A DNA stretch of 46,077 nt from Bacteroidales bacterium (GTDB lineage: Bacteria; Bacteroidota; Bacteroidia; Bacteroidales; Tenuifilaceae). Positions 7,618 to 17,927 of this stretch are shown piece after piece. A program made the translations under genes and the position numbers. Where the stretch lies: the NCBI GenBank assembly GCA_003818205.1, contig RPRQ01000038.1, positions 1 to 46,077 on the forward strand, written 5' to 3'. The notes under the pieces are model-generated. The model was not told where the DNA came from. It did not search any database and saw only the letters and a program-made list of their open reading frames with translations. Position 1 is the stretch's first letter; every line of letters begins with the position of its first letter.

Positions 7618-10281
7618 ATGAAAAATCTTTATCTAACCATTCTATTCCTTCCATTTTTTATCGCCAATTCAATCGGACAAACCCTTTCAGGAACTATTAA
7701 CGATAATGAGGGAAAACCCGTACCCTACTCAACGGTATTTGTTAAAGAAATACGATTGGGTACCGTGTCGAATGAGCAGGGGCAGTATAGCCTTAATCTA
7801 CAATCAGGCGATTATTCGATACTTTTTCAATGCCTAGGCTACGAAACTACGGAGAAAAAAATAAAAATTAAGGACGGTAGTAACAAGCTGAACGTTGCTC
7901 TCAATACGAAGAGCTATGAGCTGAAAGGGGTGAGCGTGAAGCCAGGGAGCGAAGATCCGGCCTATGCAATAATCCGCAAGGCAATTGGCATGGCCCCATA
8001 CTATCTGAACCAGATCAAGGAGTTTGAAGCAGAAGTTTATTTGAAGGGGACGTTAAAAATAGTAAAACTAACCTGGATAGTTAAAAGAGCAATGCGCAAT
8101 GAGGCGGATGCTCCTAAAGAAGGAATGCTATATCTTCAGGAGTCGGTCAACAATATCCATTTTACGGCTCCAGATAAGTACGACCAAACCGTTAAGATGA
8201 TTCGATCCAATTTCCCATCGGGTGAGGGGAACAATGGTGCTATGCAGTTTGTAAATGCCAGCCTTTACGATTCCAAGATAGGGGAGACAATACTTCCGCT
8301 TTCTCCTTATGCTTTAAATCACTATAAATATCGCTATGAGGGATATTCAAAGGAAGGTGGTAGAATAATAAACAAAATTAAAGTCACTCCTCGTCGTAAA
8401 AGCAAACAGCTGGTTGAGGGTTATCTCTACATTGCCGATAAATACTGGAGTATTCATAGCGCAAATTTAACTATTGAGTCAATCGTTGGTACTATTAGTA
8501 TTCAGCAGACCTTTGGAGAGGTGGAGAAAGACATATGGTTGCCCATTAATTACAATTTCGATATTATCGGAAAGTTTTTAGGAAACGAGGGGAATGTAAA
8601 ATACGTTTCATCGGTTAAGTACAAAACCGTTAAAATCAATAGCGATATAAAGGTTCCAAAGAATTTGGTTAGCCTTTCCATTCAGAATAATCTAAATGAG
8701 GCGAGCCAGCAACAAATAGCAAAACCCAGAACAAAAAATCCGAAAGAGGCTGTAAAAGAACAGAAGCGAAAGGAGAAGATCGAAAAGTTACTTGAAAAGG
8801 ACGATTTGAGCAACAAGGATATGTATCAGCTGGCAACGCTCATGGCGAAGGATGCTAAAGCAGCGGATACTACAAAGAAAAACCTTGAACTAAAGGATAA
8901 TTTCAACGTTAAGGTGGATTCGTTAGCCCGTAAAGCCGATACTACTCAATGGAATACGATTCGCCCCATTGCTTTATCCACTGACGAAGTTCAGGGGATG
9001 GAGGCATTGCGATTATCGGTTGCTAAAAAAGATTCTGCTGATAGTAAAAAAGATACCCTACCCAAAAAGAAGAGCCTTTTCTCAAAGGTTATTTTTGGAC
9101 ATTACTGGCATGATAAGGAGAGAACAAAATATAGCTCTTTCTCAGGGTTAATAAATACTTCTCAGCTAAAATTTAATACCGTTGATGGTTTTGTAACCGG
9201 GATGAGCTTCTCATATAGTAAAACTTTAAAGAGTAGAAGCTTTAGCTTGAATCCTCAAATTGCATACGCCTTTAACCGCGAAGTAATGATGGGTAGGTTG
9301 AGTGGCGGATTTTCGCATACGCCATCCCGACGAGGATATGTTGGTTTATCTACTGGAAGCGAGAGCACTGATTTTAACCGAGAATCGGGGATTAATACAT
9401 TTGGAAACTCAGTGGCCTCGCTTGCATTCAGAGCTAACTACATGAAACTTTACGAGCATCATTTTGGAGAAATTTATAACAGGATTGACCTTGCCAATGG
9501 ATTTGATTTCCTTGTCCGATTTGGTTATTACGATCGTAGAATGCTTGAAAATAGTACCGATTTCTCATTCTATCCAAAGGATGAGAAAAGTTATACCCCT
9601 AATTTACCCATTAACGATACCATTTTAGGCAGGTACTCGCCCAATCACCAAGCCTTTATTGCAAAGCTATCGTTTAGCTACACACCTGAGTACTTCTATA
9701 GGATGTACAAGAATCGCAAGTATATGGTATCGTCAAAATACCCGACGTTTACCCTAGATACTAGACTTGGAGTACCTGATATTGCTGGAAGTGATGTTAA
9801 GTTCGTTCAACTTGAATTTGGTGTTAAACAGTCGATTAGCGTTGGATCTAGTAACAATTTTTCGTATAAGGTTGCTTACGGCGATTTTTTAATGAAGGAC
9901 AAGCTCTACTTTCCCGACTTCAAGCATTTCAATACGCAGGAGATACCTGTGAATATCGGCGATTTTGCGAATAGTTTTCAGCTGCTCGAATACTATAAGC
10001 ACAGCACAGAATATGGCTATGCACAAGGATTTGTAAGCTATACTTCGCCATACCTAGCATTGAAGCACCTTCCATGGATAAGCAATCGAATGTGGGAGGA
10101 AAATCTTTATGCTTCTTATCTTTATACAAAGGGCAGTAAGCCATACTATGAGTTTGGTTACTCCATTTCGCAGATTAGTATCTTCGGAGGTATTGGAATA
10201 TTCGTAGGTTTCGAGGGTGAGAAGTTTCAAAGTTTCGGAGTAAAGGCCTCGTTGAAGTTTAGCGGTGAGGTTTCGATATAA
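7618..10281 (+). CDS. DUF5686 / carboxypeptidase-regulatory-domain outer-membrane protein
   Basis: 887 residues. N-terminal signal peptide (MKNLYLTILFLPFFIANSIG, 1-20), then a carboxypeptidase-D regulatory-like beta-sandwich (~21-100: LSGTINDNEGKPVPYSTVFV, GYETTEKKI), then the DUF5686 body beginning with DPAYAIIRKAIGMAPYY. A Lys/Glu/Asp-rich linker spans roughly 360-500. The C-terminal third has alternating aromatic and polar residues typical of a beta-barrel and ends GVKASLKFSGEVSI. These proteins are common in Bacteroidota; the role is unknown, with an outer-membrane location inferred. It is monocistronic and closes on a strong terminator shared with the convergent peptidase gene. Confidence 0.85.
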   Translation: MKNLYLTILFLPFFIANSIGQTLSGTINDNEGKPVPYSTVFVKEIRLGTVSNEQGQYSLNLQSGDYSILFQCLGYETTEKKIKIKDGSNKLNVALNTKSYELKGVSVKPGSEDPAYAIIRKAIGMAPYYLNQIKEFEAEVYLKGTLKIVKLTWIVKRAMRNEADAPKEGMLYLQESVNNIHFTAPDKYDQTVKMIRSNFPSGEGNNGAMQFVNASLYDSKIGETILPLSPYALNHYKYRYEGYSKEGGRIINKIKVTPRRKSKQLVEGYLYIADKYWSIHSANLTIESIVGTISIQQTFGEVEKDIWLPINYNFDIIGKFLGNEGNVKYVSSVKYKTVKINSDIKVPKNLVSLSIQNNLNEASQQQIAKPRTKNPKEAVKEQKRKEKIEKLLEKDDLSNKDMYQLATLMAKDAKAADTTKKNLELKDNFNVKVDSLARKADTTQWNTIRPIALSTDEVQGMEALRLSVAKKDSADSKKDTLPKKKSLFSKVIFGHYWHDKERTKYSSFSGLINTSQLKFNTVDGFVTGMSFSYSKTLKSRSFSLNPQIAYAFNREVMMGRLSGGFSHTPSRRGYVGLSTGSESTDFNRESGINTFGNSVASLAFRANYMKLYEHHFGEIYNRIDLANGFDFLVRFGYYDRRMLENSTDFSFYPKDEKSYTPNLPINDTILGRYSPNHQAFIAKLSFSYTPEYFYRMYKNRKYMVSSKYPTFTLDTRLGVPDIAGSDVKFVQLEFGVKQSISVGSSNNFSYKVAYGDFLMKDKLYFPDFKHFNTQEIPVNIGDFANSFQLLEYYKHSTEYGYAQGFVSYTSPYLALKHLPWISNRMWEENLYASYLYTKGSKPYYEFGYSISQISIFGGIGIFVGFEGEKFQSFGVKASLKFSGEVSI

Positions 10282-10286
10282 AACTT

Positions 10287-10316
10287 AAAAAGGGAAGAGC
10301 AGCCTCTTCCCTTTTT
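10287..10316. terminator. Bidirectional intrinsic terminator
   Basis: Stem AAAAAGGGAAGAG (10287-10299), loop CAGC, stem CTCTTCCCTTTTT (10304-10316) followed by further Ts. The A-run on one side and T-run on the other let it act for both the DUF5686 gene (plus) and the peptidase gene (minus), which converge here. Confidence 0.9.
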
Positions 10317-10334
10317 TTAAAATCATAATAGGAT

Positions 10335-12224
10335 TTAAATCTTACCTAGTGTTTTTAATTCCTTTTCGAGCTGATTTACCAATTTCTCCATTTGGCGAAT
10401 TACCGCCAGAAATGGCTCTTTGGTGGTTAAATCAACGCCTGCTTTCTGAAGTAGAATAACTGGATAGTCATTACTTCCTGATTTCAGAAGGGTAAGATAT
10501 TTATCAAGTGCTACTTGTGCCGACTTTTTATCCTTAGCCTTTCCTACCTGCTCGTATAAGCTGCTTGATGCCGAGAATGAAACAGCATAGTTATAAACAT
10601 AGAAAGAGTAGTTGTAGAAATGTGATATTCTTGGCCATGAATACTTACCATCCTCCGAGCGTTCAATCATAGTTCCATTATATTGAATATCAGATTCATT
10701 ATATATTTGAGCAAAAGTTTCGGCATTAAGGGGTTGGTCCTGCTCAATCATTTCATGTACTTTATATTCGAATTCGGCGAATTGCGCCTGACGATAGAAT
10801 GTTCCAACAATATTATCGATTGCTTGTACTAAAAGTGTCACTTTCTCCTTTGGGTCGGTCGATTTATCGAGCATGTAGTCAAGTAGCATATTCTCGTTAA
10901 AAGTAGATGCCACTTCAGCAACAACTGTTGCTGAACCAGAATATACCATTGGTTGATTGTTATTGGCCAATAATCCGTGCATTGCATGTCCAAGTTCATG
11001 CGCAAGAGTGAAAACGTTATCGCGGGTTTCGTCCCAGTTCATAAGAATGTAAGGATGAATCCCAAATACAGTCATATTATACGCTCCAGTCTGTTTGCCA
11101 GGTTTTTCAAAAACATCGATCCAACCTCCCTGAAAACTTGTTAAAAGCAAATTGTTATAGTCCGTTCCCATTGGTTTTAGGGCTTCTTTTACTATGCTAA
11201 CGGCTTCTTCCCATTTATAATTCTTTGAGAAATCTACAAGTTCAACCCAATTATCGCTCATGTAGTACTTGTCAAGTTTAAGAGCCTTCTTACGGAGCTC
11301 GTAATATTTCTGAAGCGGTTGAGAGTTTTCCTTTGCTACTTGAAGTAGATTAGTGTATACTTCTTTGGAAATATTGTTCGATTCCAAAACACCATCTAAG
11401 CATGACTTGTAACCTTGTAGTTTTGTGGATGCCCATCTGCCCTGAAGCATTCCTAAGTAGATATCGGAGTAAGTATTTTTTGTTTTTAGGTAAGGCAATC
11501 TAGATGCTTCTCCCATCTTTTTTCTATCATCCTGATTCTGATTTGAGGTATAAACTTTTGAAACCATTGCAGGAGATGCAACTAATTCTTCACCAGTGGA
11601 AAGTTTAACTGTTGGGTACTCAATATCCGCGATTGAAAGCGAACTGTAAATTCTTGAGCTTGCATCGAGAGCGCTACTAAACTGGGTGACTATGTTTTGG
11701 GTCGCTTCTGGTAGGATATGTGCTTGTAAACGGTAGAAACTTTCCATGTCGTGCTTGTAAATAGCAAGTTTTGGATTGGTTTCCATCCATTTATATACTT
11801 TTTCCGAAGGAATTGTCGCCAGCTCAGGCGAAACCCAACCGCTATTCATTCCTAATTGAATAAATACATTCTGTAATTCTTGCTCTTTATTAGAATACAT
11901 TGGATTTTTGCCATCTACATCTTTTTGCAACATCACATATACATATAGCCTATTAATCATTGTGTTGCTTTTCTCAGTAAACTCAAAATATTCTAACATT
12001 TTTTCTGGACTTTCACCAAGTTTTCCTTTGTATTCTAAGTATTTAGGAATATCTTGTTTTATTACCTCAAAATCTTTCGACCAAGCATCCCAATTAGGAT
12101 AGATGTCCGTAAAATCCCAATTATACCTATAATCAGGTGTTTCAGCCTTTTGCTGTTTATCATTCTGAGCTTTCATGCTTAAGAAACTTGTTAAGATTAG
12201 TAACAACAACGATAATTTTCTCAT
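10335..12224 (-). CDS. pepF: Oligoendopeptidase F family M3B metallopeptidase, exported
   Basis: 629 residues. Zn-dependent endopeptidase that cleaves short peptides. The catalytic motif HELGHAMHG lies near residue 405 (HExxH: two His ligands and catalytic Glu); the distal Glu ligand is probably in VVAEVASTFNENMLL about 25 residues later. The N terminus (MRKLSLLLLILTSFLSMKAQ) is a signal peptide, so unlike the cytoplasmic PepF of Gram-positives this form probably works in the periplasm. Monocistronic with a good promoter upstream and a terminator shared with the opposite gene. Confidence 0.93.
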   Translation of the reverse strand: MRKLSLLLLILTSFLSMKAQNDKQQKAETPDYRYNWDFTDIYPNWDAWSKDFEVIKQDIPKYLEYKGKLGESPEKMLEYFEFTEKSNTMINRLYVYVMLQKDVDGKNPMYSNKEQELQNVFIQLGMNSGWVSPELATIPSEKVYKWMETNPKLAIYKHDMESFYRLQAHILPEATQNIVTQFSSALDASSRIYSSLSIADIEYPTVKLSTGEELVASPAMVSKVYTSNQNQDDRKKMGEASRLPYLKTKNTYSDIYLGMLQGRWASTKLQGYKSCLDGVLESNNISKEVYTNLLQVAKENSQPLQKYYELRKKALKLDKYYMSDNWVELVDFSKNYKWEEAVSIVKEALKPMGTDYNNLLLTSFQGGWIDVFEKPGKQTGAYNMTVFGIHPYILMNWDETRDNVFTLAHELGHAMHGLLANNNQPMVYSGSATVVAEVASTFNENMLLDYMLDKSTDPKEKVTLLVQAIDNIVGTFYRQAQFAEFEYKVHEMIEQDQPLNAETFAQIYNESDIQYNGTMIERSEDGKYSWPRISHFYNYSFYVYNYAVSFSASSSLYEQVGKAKDKKSAQVALDKYLTLLKSGSNDYPVILLQKAGVDLTTKEPFLAVIRQMEKLVNQLEKELKTLGKI

Positions 12225-12267
12225 TTTTGAATAGTTTAGTGAATAGATTAGATTGAATTTTAGGCTG

Positions 12268-12299
12268 CGAATATAGCAGAAAAAGGAAAGCCCATCAAA
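12268..12299 (-). promoter_or_regulatory. Promoter of the M3 peptidase gene
   Basis: On the minus strand, TTTG (12299-12296) is followed after 20 bases by TATATTCG (12275-12268), one base off the Bacteroidota -7 consensus TAnnTTTG. The box is about 45 bases upstream of the start codon. Confidence 0.6.
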
Positions 12300-12401
12300 T
12301 TATTGAAAGGCTTTCAGTATATTTAGAATTTGATAATTATTCAGTTGCATGCAGGGAATATTTTAGCATTTCCTGCTTTTTTATTTTGAAACTAGGAAAG
12401 C

Positions 12402-13008
12402 TTAGTTAGCATTCTTTATTGAGCCTGAACCCGAAATAGATTGGTTTATCCTTGGATTTCCTTTATATAAAACCGTACCAGAGCCACTTATTTTTACATC
12501 TAAGTTTTTTGTAACCTTCACCTTACAATCTCCTGAACCTGAAATTACAATGTTCACATTCCCAACTTCTAAATCAAATGCATTAACAGAACCTGAACCA
12601 ATAATACTTATATTAAATACATCTTGTGCATTTCCCGAAATATTCAGATCTCCCGACCCATAAACCGAAAAATCTGTAATAGGTGTGGGTGTTACTATAA
12701 TTTACTTTTATACCCTTTGACGAATTAACGCTAGTATTATTTTTATAGCCGATAAACAGCTCACCATTCGATACGTGATTGTCCATAACCTCATAAATAT
12801 TTTCCTGTGCGCTAATGGTAACCTTTTGGATATTGCCATAAGTTACGTTAATAGCTGCTTGACCTTCAATGGAGATTTTATTAAAGGTTGAAAAATCAAC
12901 AGTATGGTCAACTAGTTCACCACTACCTATTATCGTATAGTCTTTTTCGCACATTGTGGTCATTAACCCTGTTAGGATTATTATCAAAACTGAAATTTTT
13001 GTTTTCAT
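12402..13008 (-). pseudogene. GIN/DUF2807-domain protein, interrupted by a frameshift
   Basis: The intact part begins MKTKISVLIIILTGLMTTMC, a lipoprotein-like signal with a Cys near residue 20, and continues with IIGSGELVDHTVDFSTFNKI, the start of a head-GIN (DUF2807) beta-helix. After KVNY, near 12690-12705, the frame is lost and stops at 12613. In the next frame the family pattern resumes (VYGSGDLNISGNAQ, IIGSGSVNAF, ISGSGDCKVKV, ISGSGSIKNAN) up to a TAA at 12402. One extra base explains the break; the repaired protein would be about 202 residues. The repeated GSG turns are typical of the family. It lies downstream of the TonB receptor gene. Decay or a sequencing error cannot be told apart here. 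Confidence 0.85.
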
Positions 13009-13144
13009 CGTATTTTTTTTAATAAATTAGAAATTACTAATATTTTGCTTTCGTTTTGGGATGCTGCTGCATAGTCTAGTTCTTTTAAAGATACAAAATT
13101 TGAATTATCTATCCATAGATTTGATTATGAGATGTTCATACAAA

Positions 13145-15823
13145 TTAAAAACTGTACATTATACCAAATGTAGGTATTATACCAAACATTGATTCATCAA
13201 TTTCATAAGGACCATACCCGTTAATGTGATACGAATGACCGATAACATTTTTTCTGCCAAAAAGATTCATCACATCGATATATAGCTGTAGCGGATGGGA
13301 ATAAACATTAAACTCCTTATTAAACCGAAGGTCAACGCTTAAATAGTAAGGTAAATTAGCTGTTCTAATTTTATCCCCATTAACCCATTGACCGATAGTT
13401 CTATCATAGTATTTTGCTTGGTACGCATAACCACTGCCATAGGTAATTTTTATTCCGAACTCTTTTTTGCGAAGCATCTTAAATAAAAGCAACGATGATA
13501 CGGTATGACGCTGATCGGTGTACCGTGAGTAATAGTCTGAAGTTCCTTTCAACCTCTCTTTTGCGCTTGAAAGGCTATAATTAAAACTAAATTCCAATTT
13601 TTTATTCGAAACGCTGTAAATAAAATCTATTCCTTTTGCATTCCCTTCAGCTGTATTAGTTTTTACCTTATAAATGATCTCACTTGTTAAAGCACGCTCC
13701 ATTGGAATGAGATCGTCATATCTTTTATAGTATGCTTCAACTTTCAATGATTTATTATCACTACTTTTCTCAATACCAACTAAATAGTGCGTTGCTTTTT
13801 GGCTTTTTGTATTTTCCGATGTGGAGTAGCTGTACATCGTCTGCTTCATAAGAGGCGATTTGTAGAAGATACCCCAAGCAGCCGTGATTTTTAAATTGGG
13901 TTTTAAAGAATATGAAAGGTTGGCTCTTGGGCTTATGTCAAGTTCCTTGTTCAAATCAAAATAATCAGTTCTCACTCCGATATTAACTAAAAATTTTGAG
14001 GTTATCTGGAACATGTGGGTTGCAAACCCACCAAATTTAATAGCATTTGCCTTGAATAGCTGAGTGCTGTTGTATTCAGCATCGTCTGGTTGCAAAAATA
14101 ATTCAGTAGTATCGGGATATTGCTGGGTATTGTTATAATAATTCCATGTTGAGGTAAGTACACGTTTGTAATCGAATTCCGAATGCCTTACGTACATGCC
14201 AATCTTTAAAATATTACTCTGGTTAAACATTATTTTAGCAGATAGCTTATATTCAAAATTAGTAATAATATAGTTCCTCACATCGCTATAGCTGGAGTAC
14301 ATCCTGTTAAAAAGTGATGGAATGGAGTAATTATACACTGTTGTATCATATCGAGTTTGAGGAGTATTCTCATTTTCATGATAGTACGAGAAATCGGAAT
14401 TGATAATAAATCGTCGCGATAAAATGTGCTGACTTTTTAATGCGAACATTAGATCATAATAGTTGGCATCGACTAGAACATGTCCTTTTTGGATTTGGGT
14501 GTAAGTTATTGGGGCATTATTCAAATAACCACTACCTTTATAAACGCCTTCATCAATTCTAGGACCTATTTTATCTATGTCTTCAGAATAGATAGCCAAT
14601 ACTGATAATTTATTTCGAGGGTTTATATTGTAATCGAATTTGACTTGAATATCGTAGTACCTAAGTGATATCATCTGATTTGGGATAGTCATTCTTATTA
14701 TAGGATCGAGGTAGCTATGCCTCGCTCCAAATAGAATGGACGTTTTTTTACTTAAAGGAATTTCAGTTACCAACCCTAAATCTACCATGCCTAAATTAAT
14801 CCGTCCTGTAAGGCTATCGTTGTTAGCCTTTTTGTACTCAACATTCATAACTGAGCTAAGAGCATCGCCGTATTCAGCGCTAAATCCACCGGCCGAAAAA
14901 TCTATTCGTTGCACTAAATCAATATTAAAAATACCGATGCTCATCTGAGGGAAGATTTTGATGTGGTAAGGTTCTGTCATTTCAATACCATTGACAAGCA
15001 TTAGGTTCTCGTCGTACGATCCTCCGCGAACATTATAGCGTGCACTTGCCGCATTGTTTGTGCTTACACCAGCAAGAGTTTGAACAGACCTAAATATATC
15101 TTTTGAAGTACCAGCAAGGTTATAGCTTTCAGTACTTTTAATTGTTTCAACATTCGATGCCTGAATACCGCTTCGACTGGTATAAACATTGATTTCGTTC
15201 AGCTTAATGCTAACCGGTTTAAGTGTTACAATTATTAGTGTATCGGATTGATTAATGATTACTTGAGTTGGGCTATACCCAATTGAACTAATTTGAAGTT
15301 TTAAAGGGAATAGCATAGAAGTTAACCTGAATAAACCCGCTTCGGAACAAGCTTGAACCTTGGCCGAATTCATATCCTTGACATAGGCAAAAGGTACAGG
15401 TTCTCCAGTATCTGCCGCTTTCACTATTCCATTAATAGTAATTGATTTTTCAATTCTTGACTTTTCTGCTTTTGGTTCAATGATAATAACATCGTCAACT
15501 ATTTTATAGTTGAGCTCTTTCCCTTCAAGAACTTTTTTTAGCACATCTTCAAGTTTTGCATCCTTCAAATCAACGGTTTCATCGTTATATTTATCAATCA
15601 GGTTATTGTTATAGACAATATTCTTTCCGCTCTGTTTTTTTATCTCCTTCAGTATTTCATGTAAACTCCCTTTTTTCACCGATAGATTTATCAAAAGCGT
15701 TTGAGCCGATAAATTCAGACCTAGAAAGCAAACTAGTATTACGAATAGCCATTTATTAGGTTTAAAATTTGGCACTTGATTACATTTTTGGTTTTCTTTT
15801 CTGATAATTCTAAATTTTTCCAT
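13145..15823 (-). CDS. STN-domain TonB-dependent receptor, FecA-like
   Basis: 892 residues. Order of parts: an N-terminal membrane-targeting stretch (hydrophobic ~25-41, ending LSAQ), an STN signalling domain (~44-115, VKKGSLHEILKEIKKQSG and LEDVLKKVL), a carboxypeptidase-regulatory-like domain (~125-205), plug (~225-330, YNVRGGSYDENLMLVNGIEM) and a beta-barrel ending GIIPTFGIMYSF. The STN domain lets the loaded receptor signal through FecR to the ECF sigma factor, and those two genes lie just upstream on the same strand. No SusD-like gene follows, so an iron-chelate or other small ligand is more likely than a polysaccharide. The substrate is not readable from sequence. Confidence 0.9.
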   Translation of the reverse strand: MEKFRIIRKENQKCNQVPNFKPNKWLFVILVCFLGLNLSAQTLLINLSVKKGSLHEILKEIKKQSGKNIVYNNNLIDKYNDETVDLKDAKLEDVLKKVLEGKELNYKIVDDVIIIEPKAEKSRIEKSITINGIVKAADTGEPVPFAYVKDMNSAKVQACSEAGLFRLTSMLFPLKLQISSIGYSPTQVIINQSDTLIIVTLKPVSIKLNEINVYTSRSGIQASNVETIKSTESYNLAGTSKDIFRSVQTLAGVSTNNAASARYNVRGGSYDENLMLVNGIEMTEPYHIKIFPQMSIGIFNIDLVQRIDFSAGGFSAEYGDALSSVMNVEYKKANNDSLTGRINLGMVDLGLVTEIPLSKKTSILFGARHSYLDPIIRMTIPNQMISLRYYDIQVKFDYNINPRNKLSVLAIYSEDIDKIGPRIDEGVYKGSGYLNNAPITYTQIQKGHVLVDANYYDLMFALKSQHILSRRFIINSDFSYYHENENTPQTRYDTTVYNYSIPSLFNRMYSSYSDVRNYIITNFEYKLSAKIMFNQSNILKIGMYVRHSEFDYKRVLTSTWNYYNNTQQYPDTTELFLQPDDAEYNSTQLFKANAIKFGGFATHMFQITSKFLVNIGVRTDYFDLNKELDISPRANLSYSLKPNLKITAAWGIFYKSPLMKQTMYSYSTSENTKSQKATHYLVGIEKSSDNKSLKVEAYYKRYDDLIPMERALTSEIIYKVKTNTAEGNAKGIDFIYSVSNKKLEFSFNYSLSSAKERLKGTSDYYSRYTDQRHTVSSLLLFKMLRKKEFGIKITYGSGYAYQAKYYDRTIGQWVNGDKIRTANLPYYLSVDLRFNKEFNVYSHPLQLYIDVMNLFGRKNVIGHSYHINGYGPYEIDESMFGIIPTFGIMYSF

Positions 15824-15856
15824 AGGTTTTTTGCTAAGGGTGTTACTACATTCTTT

Positions 15857-17046
15857 TTATTTGGAGGATACTATTATTGAATTTCCTTTGGTTGAGAATT
15901 TTACATTCGATGAAATGGAAATCATATCCAAAATTTTAGTTATATTATTATACCTTCCAAGGCTTATTGTAAACCTTTGATTCTTCAGGCTCTCATCTTT
16001 AAATTCAAAGTCAAAATTATACCAACGCGACATTACTGTTAGGATATTGTTAATTGGTTCGTTTTCGAATACGAACATACCTTTGGTCCATGCTGTAAAT
16101 AGTTCGGTATTCACTTCTTTGGTTTCTGCGTTTCTTGTATCTTTACTATAAGTTAATTGCTGCCCGGGCTTGATTTTTATTTCAGATTCTAAATTTATGT
16201 TGTTTAAGCTAATACCTACGCTTCCTTCAATCAGAGTAGTTTGAATAAGGTTTTCGTTGCTATATGCCAATATATTAAATACAGTGCCGTAAACAGTAAC
16301 ATTCACATCATTTGCTTTAACAATGAATGGTGTTTCTTTCGATTTTGTAACCTTAAAGTAAGCCTCACCCTCTAATATTACTTCGCGGCTTATACCATTG
16401 AAAACAACAGGGTATATGAGTCTTGAACTTGAGTTAAGCATCACCTCCGTACCATCCGATAAAACCAATTTATATTCGCCTCCACGAGGTGTGATTAGCG
16501 TATTGTATTCTATAGCTTTGATTGTATTATCAATCGAATCATTTTTACTGTAGCTTAGGGTAGAACCCGATTGAACGATTTGTGCTAATTCACTATTTAT
16601 AATTTGTTTGTTATCTGTACTATCGAGTTCAATTTGTTGATTGTTGGCTGTGATAAGAATAGCCTTTTGTTTTCCAGCTACGATAGTGCTTTGTGCCATT
16701 TGAGAAGTTTCAGTTTTGTTAAAAACTAAGTACAAACCACCAGCAAAGCAATAGCAGCTGCATATTTCAAGTAATTTGGGATTAACTTGAAAACTTTTAA
16801 CCGTGTTTCTTGTGGGTATAATTTCTTTTGAACCTTACTGAATGCATCAGCCTTGTTGAATTTTTTCAATTCATTTAGCTCATGTAATAGATGTTTCTCA
16901 TCTTGAAGTTTATTGTAAATGTCTCTGTTTTGCTCATTTTCAGCAATCCAACTTTGCAATGTTTCAATCTCAGAGGCTGATAGTTCCCCCGTTTTCTCTT
17001 TTGAAATCAAGGTTGCGATTTCAAATATTGTATTTAGCTTTTCCAT
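15857..17046 (-). pseudogene. FecR-type anti-sigma factor split by a frameshift in its membrane segment
   Basis: Two overlapping reading frames together make one FecR protein. The first (17046-16726, 106 residues) has the cytoplasmic anti-sigma part with SASEIETLQSWIAENEQNR and ends in the start of the membrane helix, NYLKYAAAIALLVVC. The second (from about 16735 to 15857) resumes GGLYLVFNKTETSQ and contains the periplasmic FecR domain (TPRGGEYKLVLSDGTEVMLN, GEAYFKVTKSKETPFIVK) and the C-terminal DUF4974 part. The second frame has no ATG at its head, only TTG. A missing base around 16726-16740 accounts for the split. Unless recoded or a sequencing error, signalling from the receptor to the sigma factor is broken. 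Confidence 0.85.
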
Positions 17047-17175
17047 AGTAAATCAAATTATGAACTCCTTGTTCGCTATAAATACAACTGAATATGAAAA
17101 GTGGGTGTATGGTGTTGGGATTATTTTTAAGACTGCTTAATGATAAATCAAAAAGGAAAAGAGTAATCGTTTTTA

Positions 17176-17260
17176 CCTCTGTGAAACTCCGTGTGATCTC
17201 GGTGTCCCTCTGTGTAACAATTTATTACACAGAGATTCACAGAGGAAACACAGAGATACA
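17176..17260. repeat. Inverted-repeat cluster of ACACAGAG units
   Basis: The inner arms CTCTGTGTAA (17209-17218) and TTACACAGAG (17226-17235) are perfect complements around a 7-base loop. Flanking copies CCTCTGTGAA and TTCACAGAGG extend the structure. It separates the fecR remnant from the sigma factor gene and resembles the outer arms of the repeat at 30453-30507. Confidence 0.8.
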
Positions 17261-17331
17261 CTGAGTTTGTTTATACGTTCGATGGTAAACCTCAAAAAAA
17301 GAAGAAGGTCTTTCAGATATTAAGAAAGTTT

Positions 17332-17874
17332 TTAAGAAAGAAGTAATAGAATAGAAAGCGAGGGATTCAATTTCTCACGAAGCTGTTTGTAGGCCAATTT
17401 CTTGTGAAGTTTTACAGTATCAATCGAGATTCGCATATCTTCTGCAATCTCATTGTTTTTTAACCCCTGCATGCTTAGCAAAATAACCTGTTTGCGTTGT
17501 TCGGGTAGGTTGTTTATGGCATTGTTGAGGTTTTGAATAACCTCGGCTTCGAGCACATAATCTTCAAAATACAAATCATTATTATCTATAATTGATTTTG
17601 AATGTTTTTCTTTGGACAACAGGTGTTTCTTGTAGTTTATACATCTGTTTTTAATGGAAAGGTACAAAAATGATTTTATATGGTAAATGCTTTCGAATTT
17701 AACCCGTTGATGCCATAATTCGATAAAAACTTCTTGAACAATATCTTCCGCATCATCATAATCATGAATGAACTTATTAGCAAATAAGCACATTGTAGAG
17801 TATAGACTATCAAAGATAAGTCTATACGATTCTTTATCACCTTGCTGAAACTCTATAATTATTTTATCATTCAT
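17332..17874 (-). CDS. ECF RNA polymerase sigma factor, FecI-like
   Basis: 180 residues. Region 2 is seen as YDDAEDIVQEVFIELWHQR (~40-58) and region 4 as NLPEQRKQVILLSMQGLKNN with the helix-turn-helix EIAEDMRISIDTVKLHKKLA (~125-165). It would direct RNA polymerase to the downstream receptor locus when released by FecR. First gene of the sigma / anti-sigma / receptor set; the ~285-base gap to fecR holds a repeat, so the genes may be separately promoted. Confidence 0.93.
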   Translation of the reverse strand: MNDKIIIEFQQGDKESYRLIFDSLYSTMCLFANKFIHDYDDAEDIVQEVFIELWHQRVKFESIYHIKSFLYLSIKNRCINYKKHLLSKEKHSKSIIDNNDLYFEDYVLEAEVIQNLNNAINNLPEQRKQVILLSMQGLKNNEIAEDMRISIDTVKLHKKLAYKQLREKLNPSLSILLLLS

Positions 17875-17927
17875 GAGAAGTAATGAAAGTATAAATTTAG
17901 AGTTTTGTATTTATTATCAAAATAATG

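Noticed and set aside
15857-16735. Independent periplasmic FecR-like protein starting at a TTG
   Set aside because: The start would be a rare codon within the membrane helix, and the two frames add up to one normal FecR.
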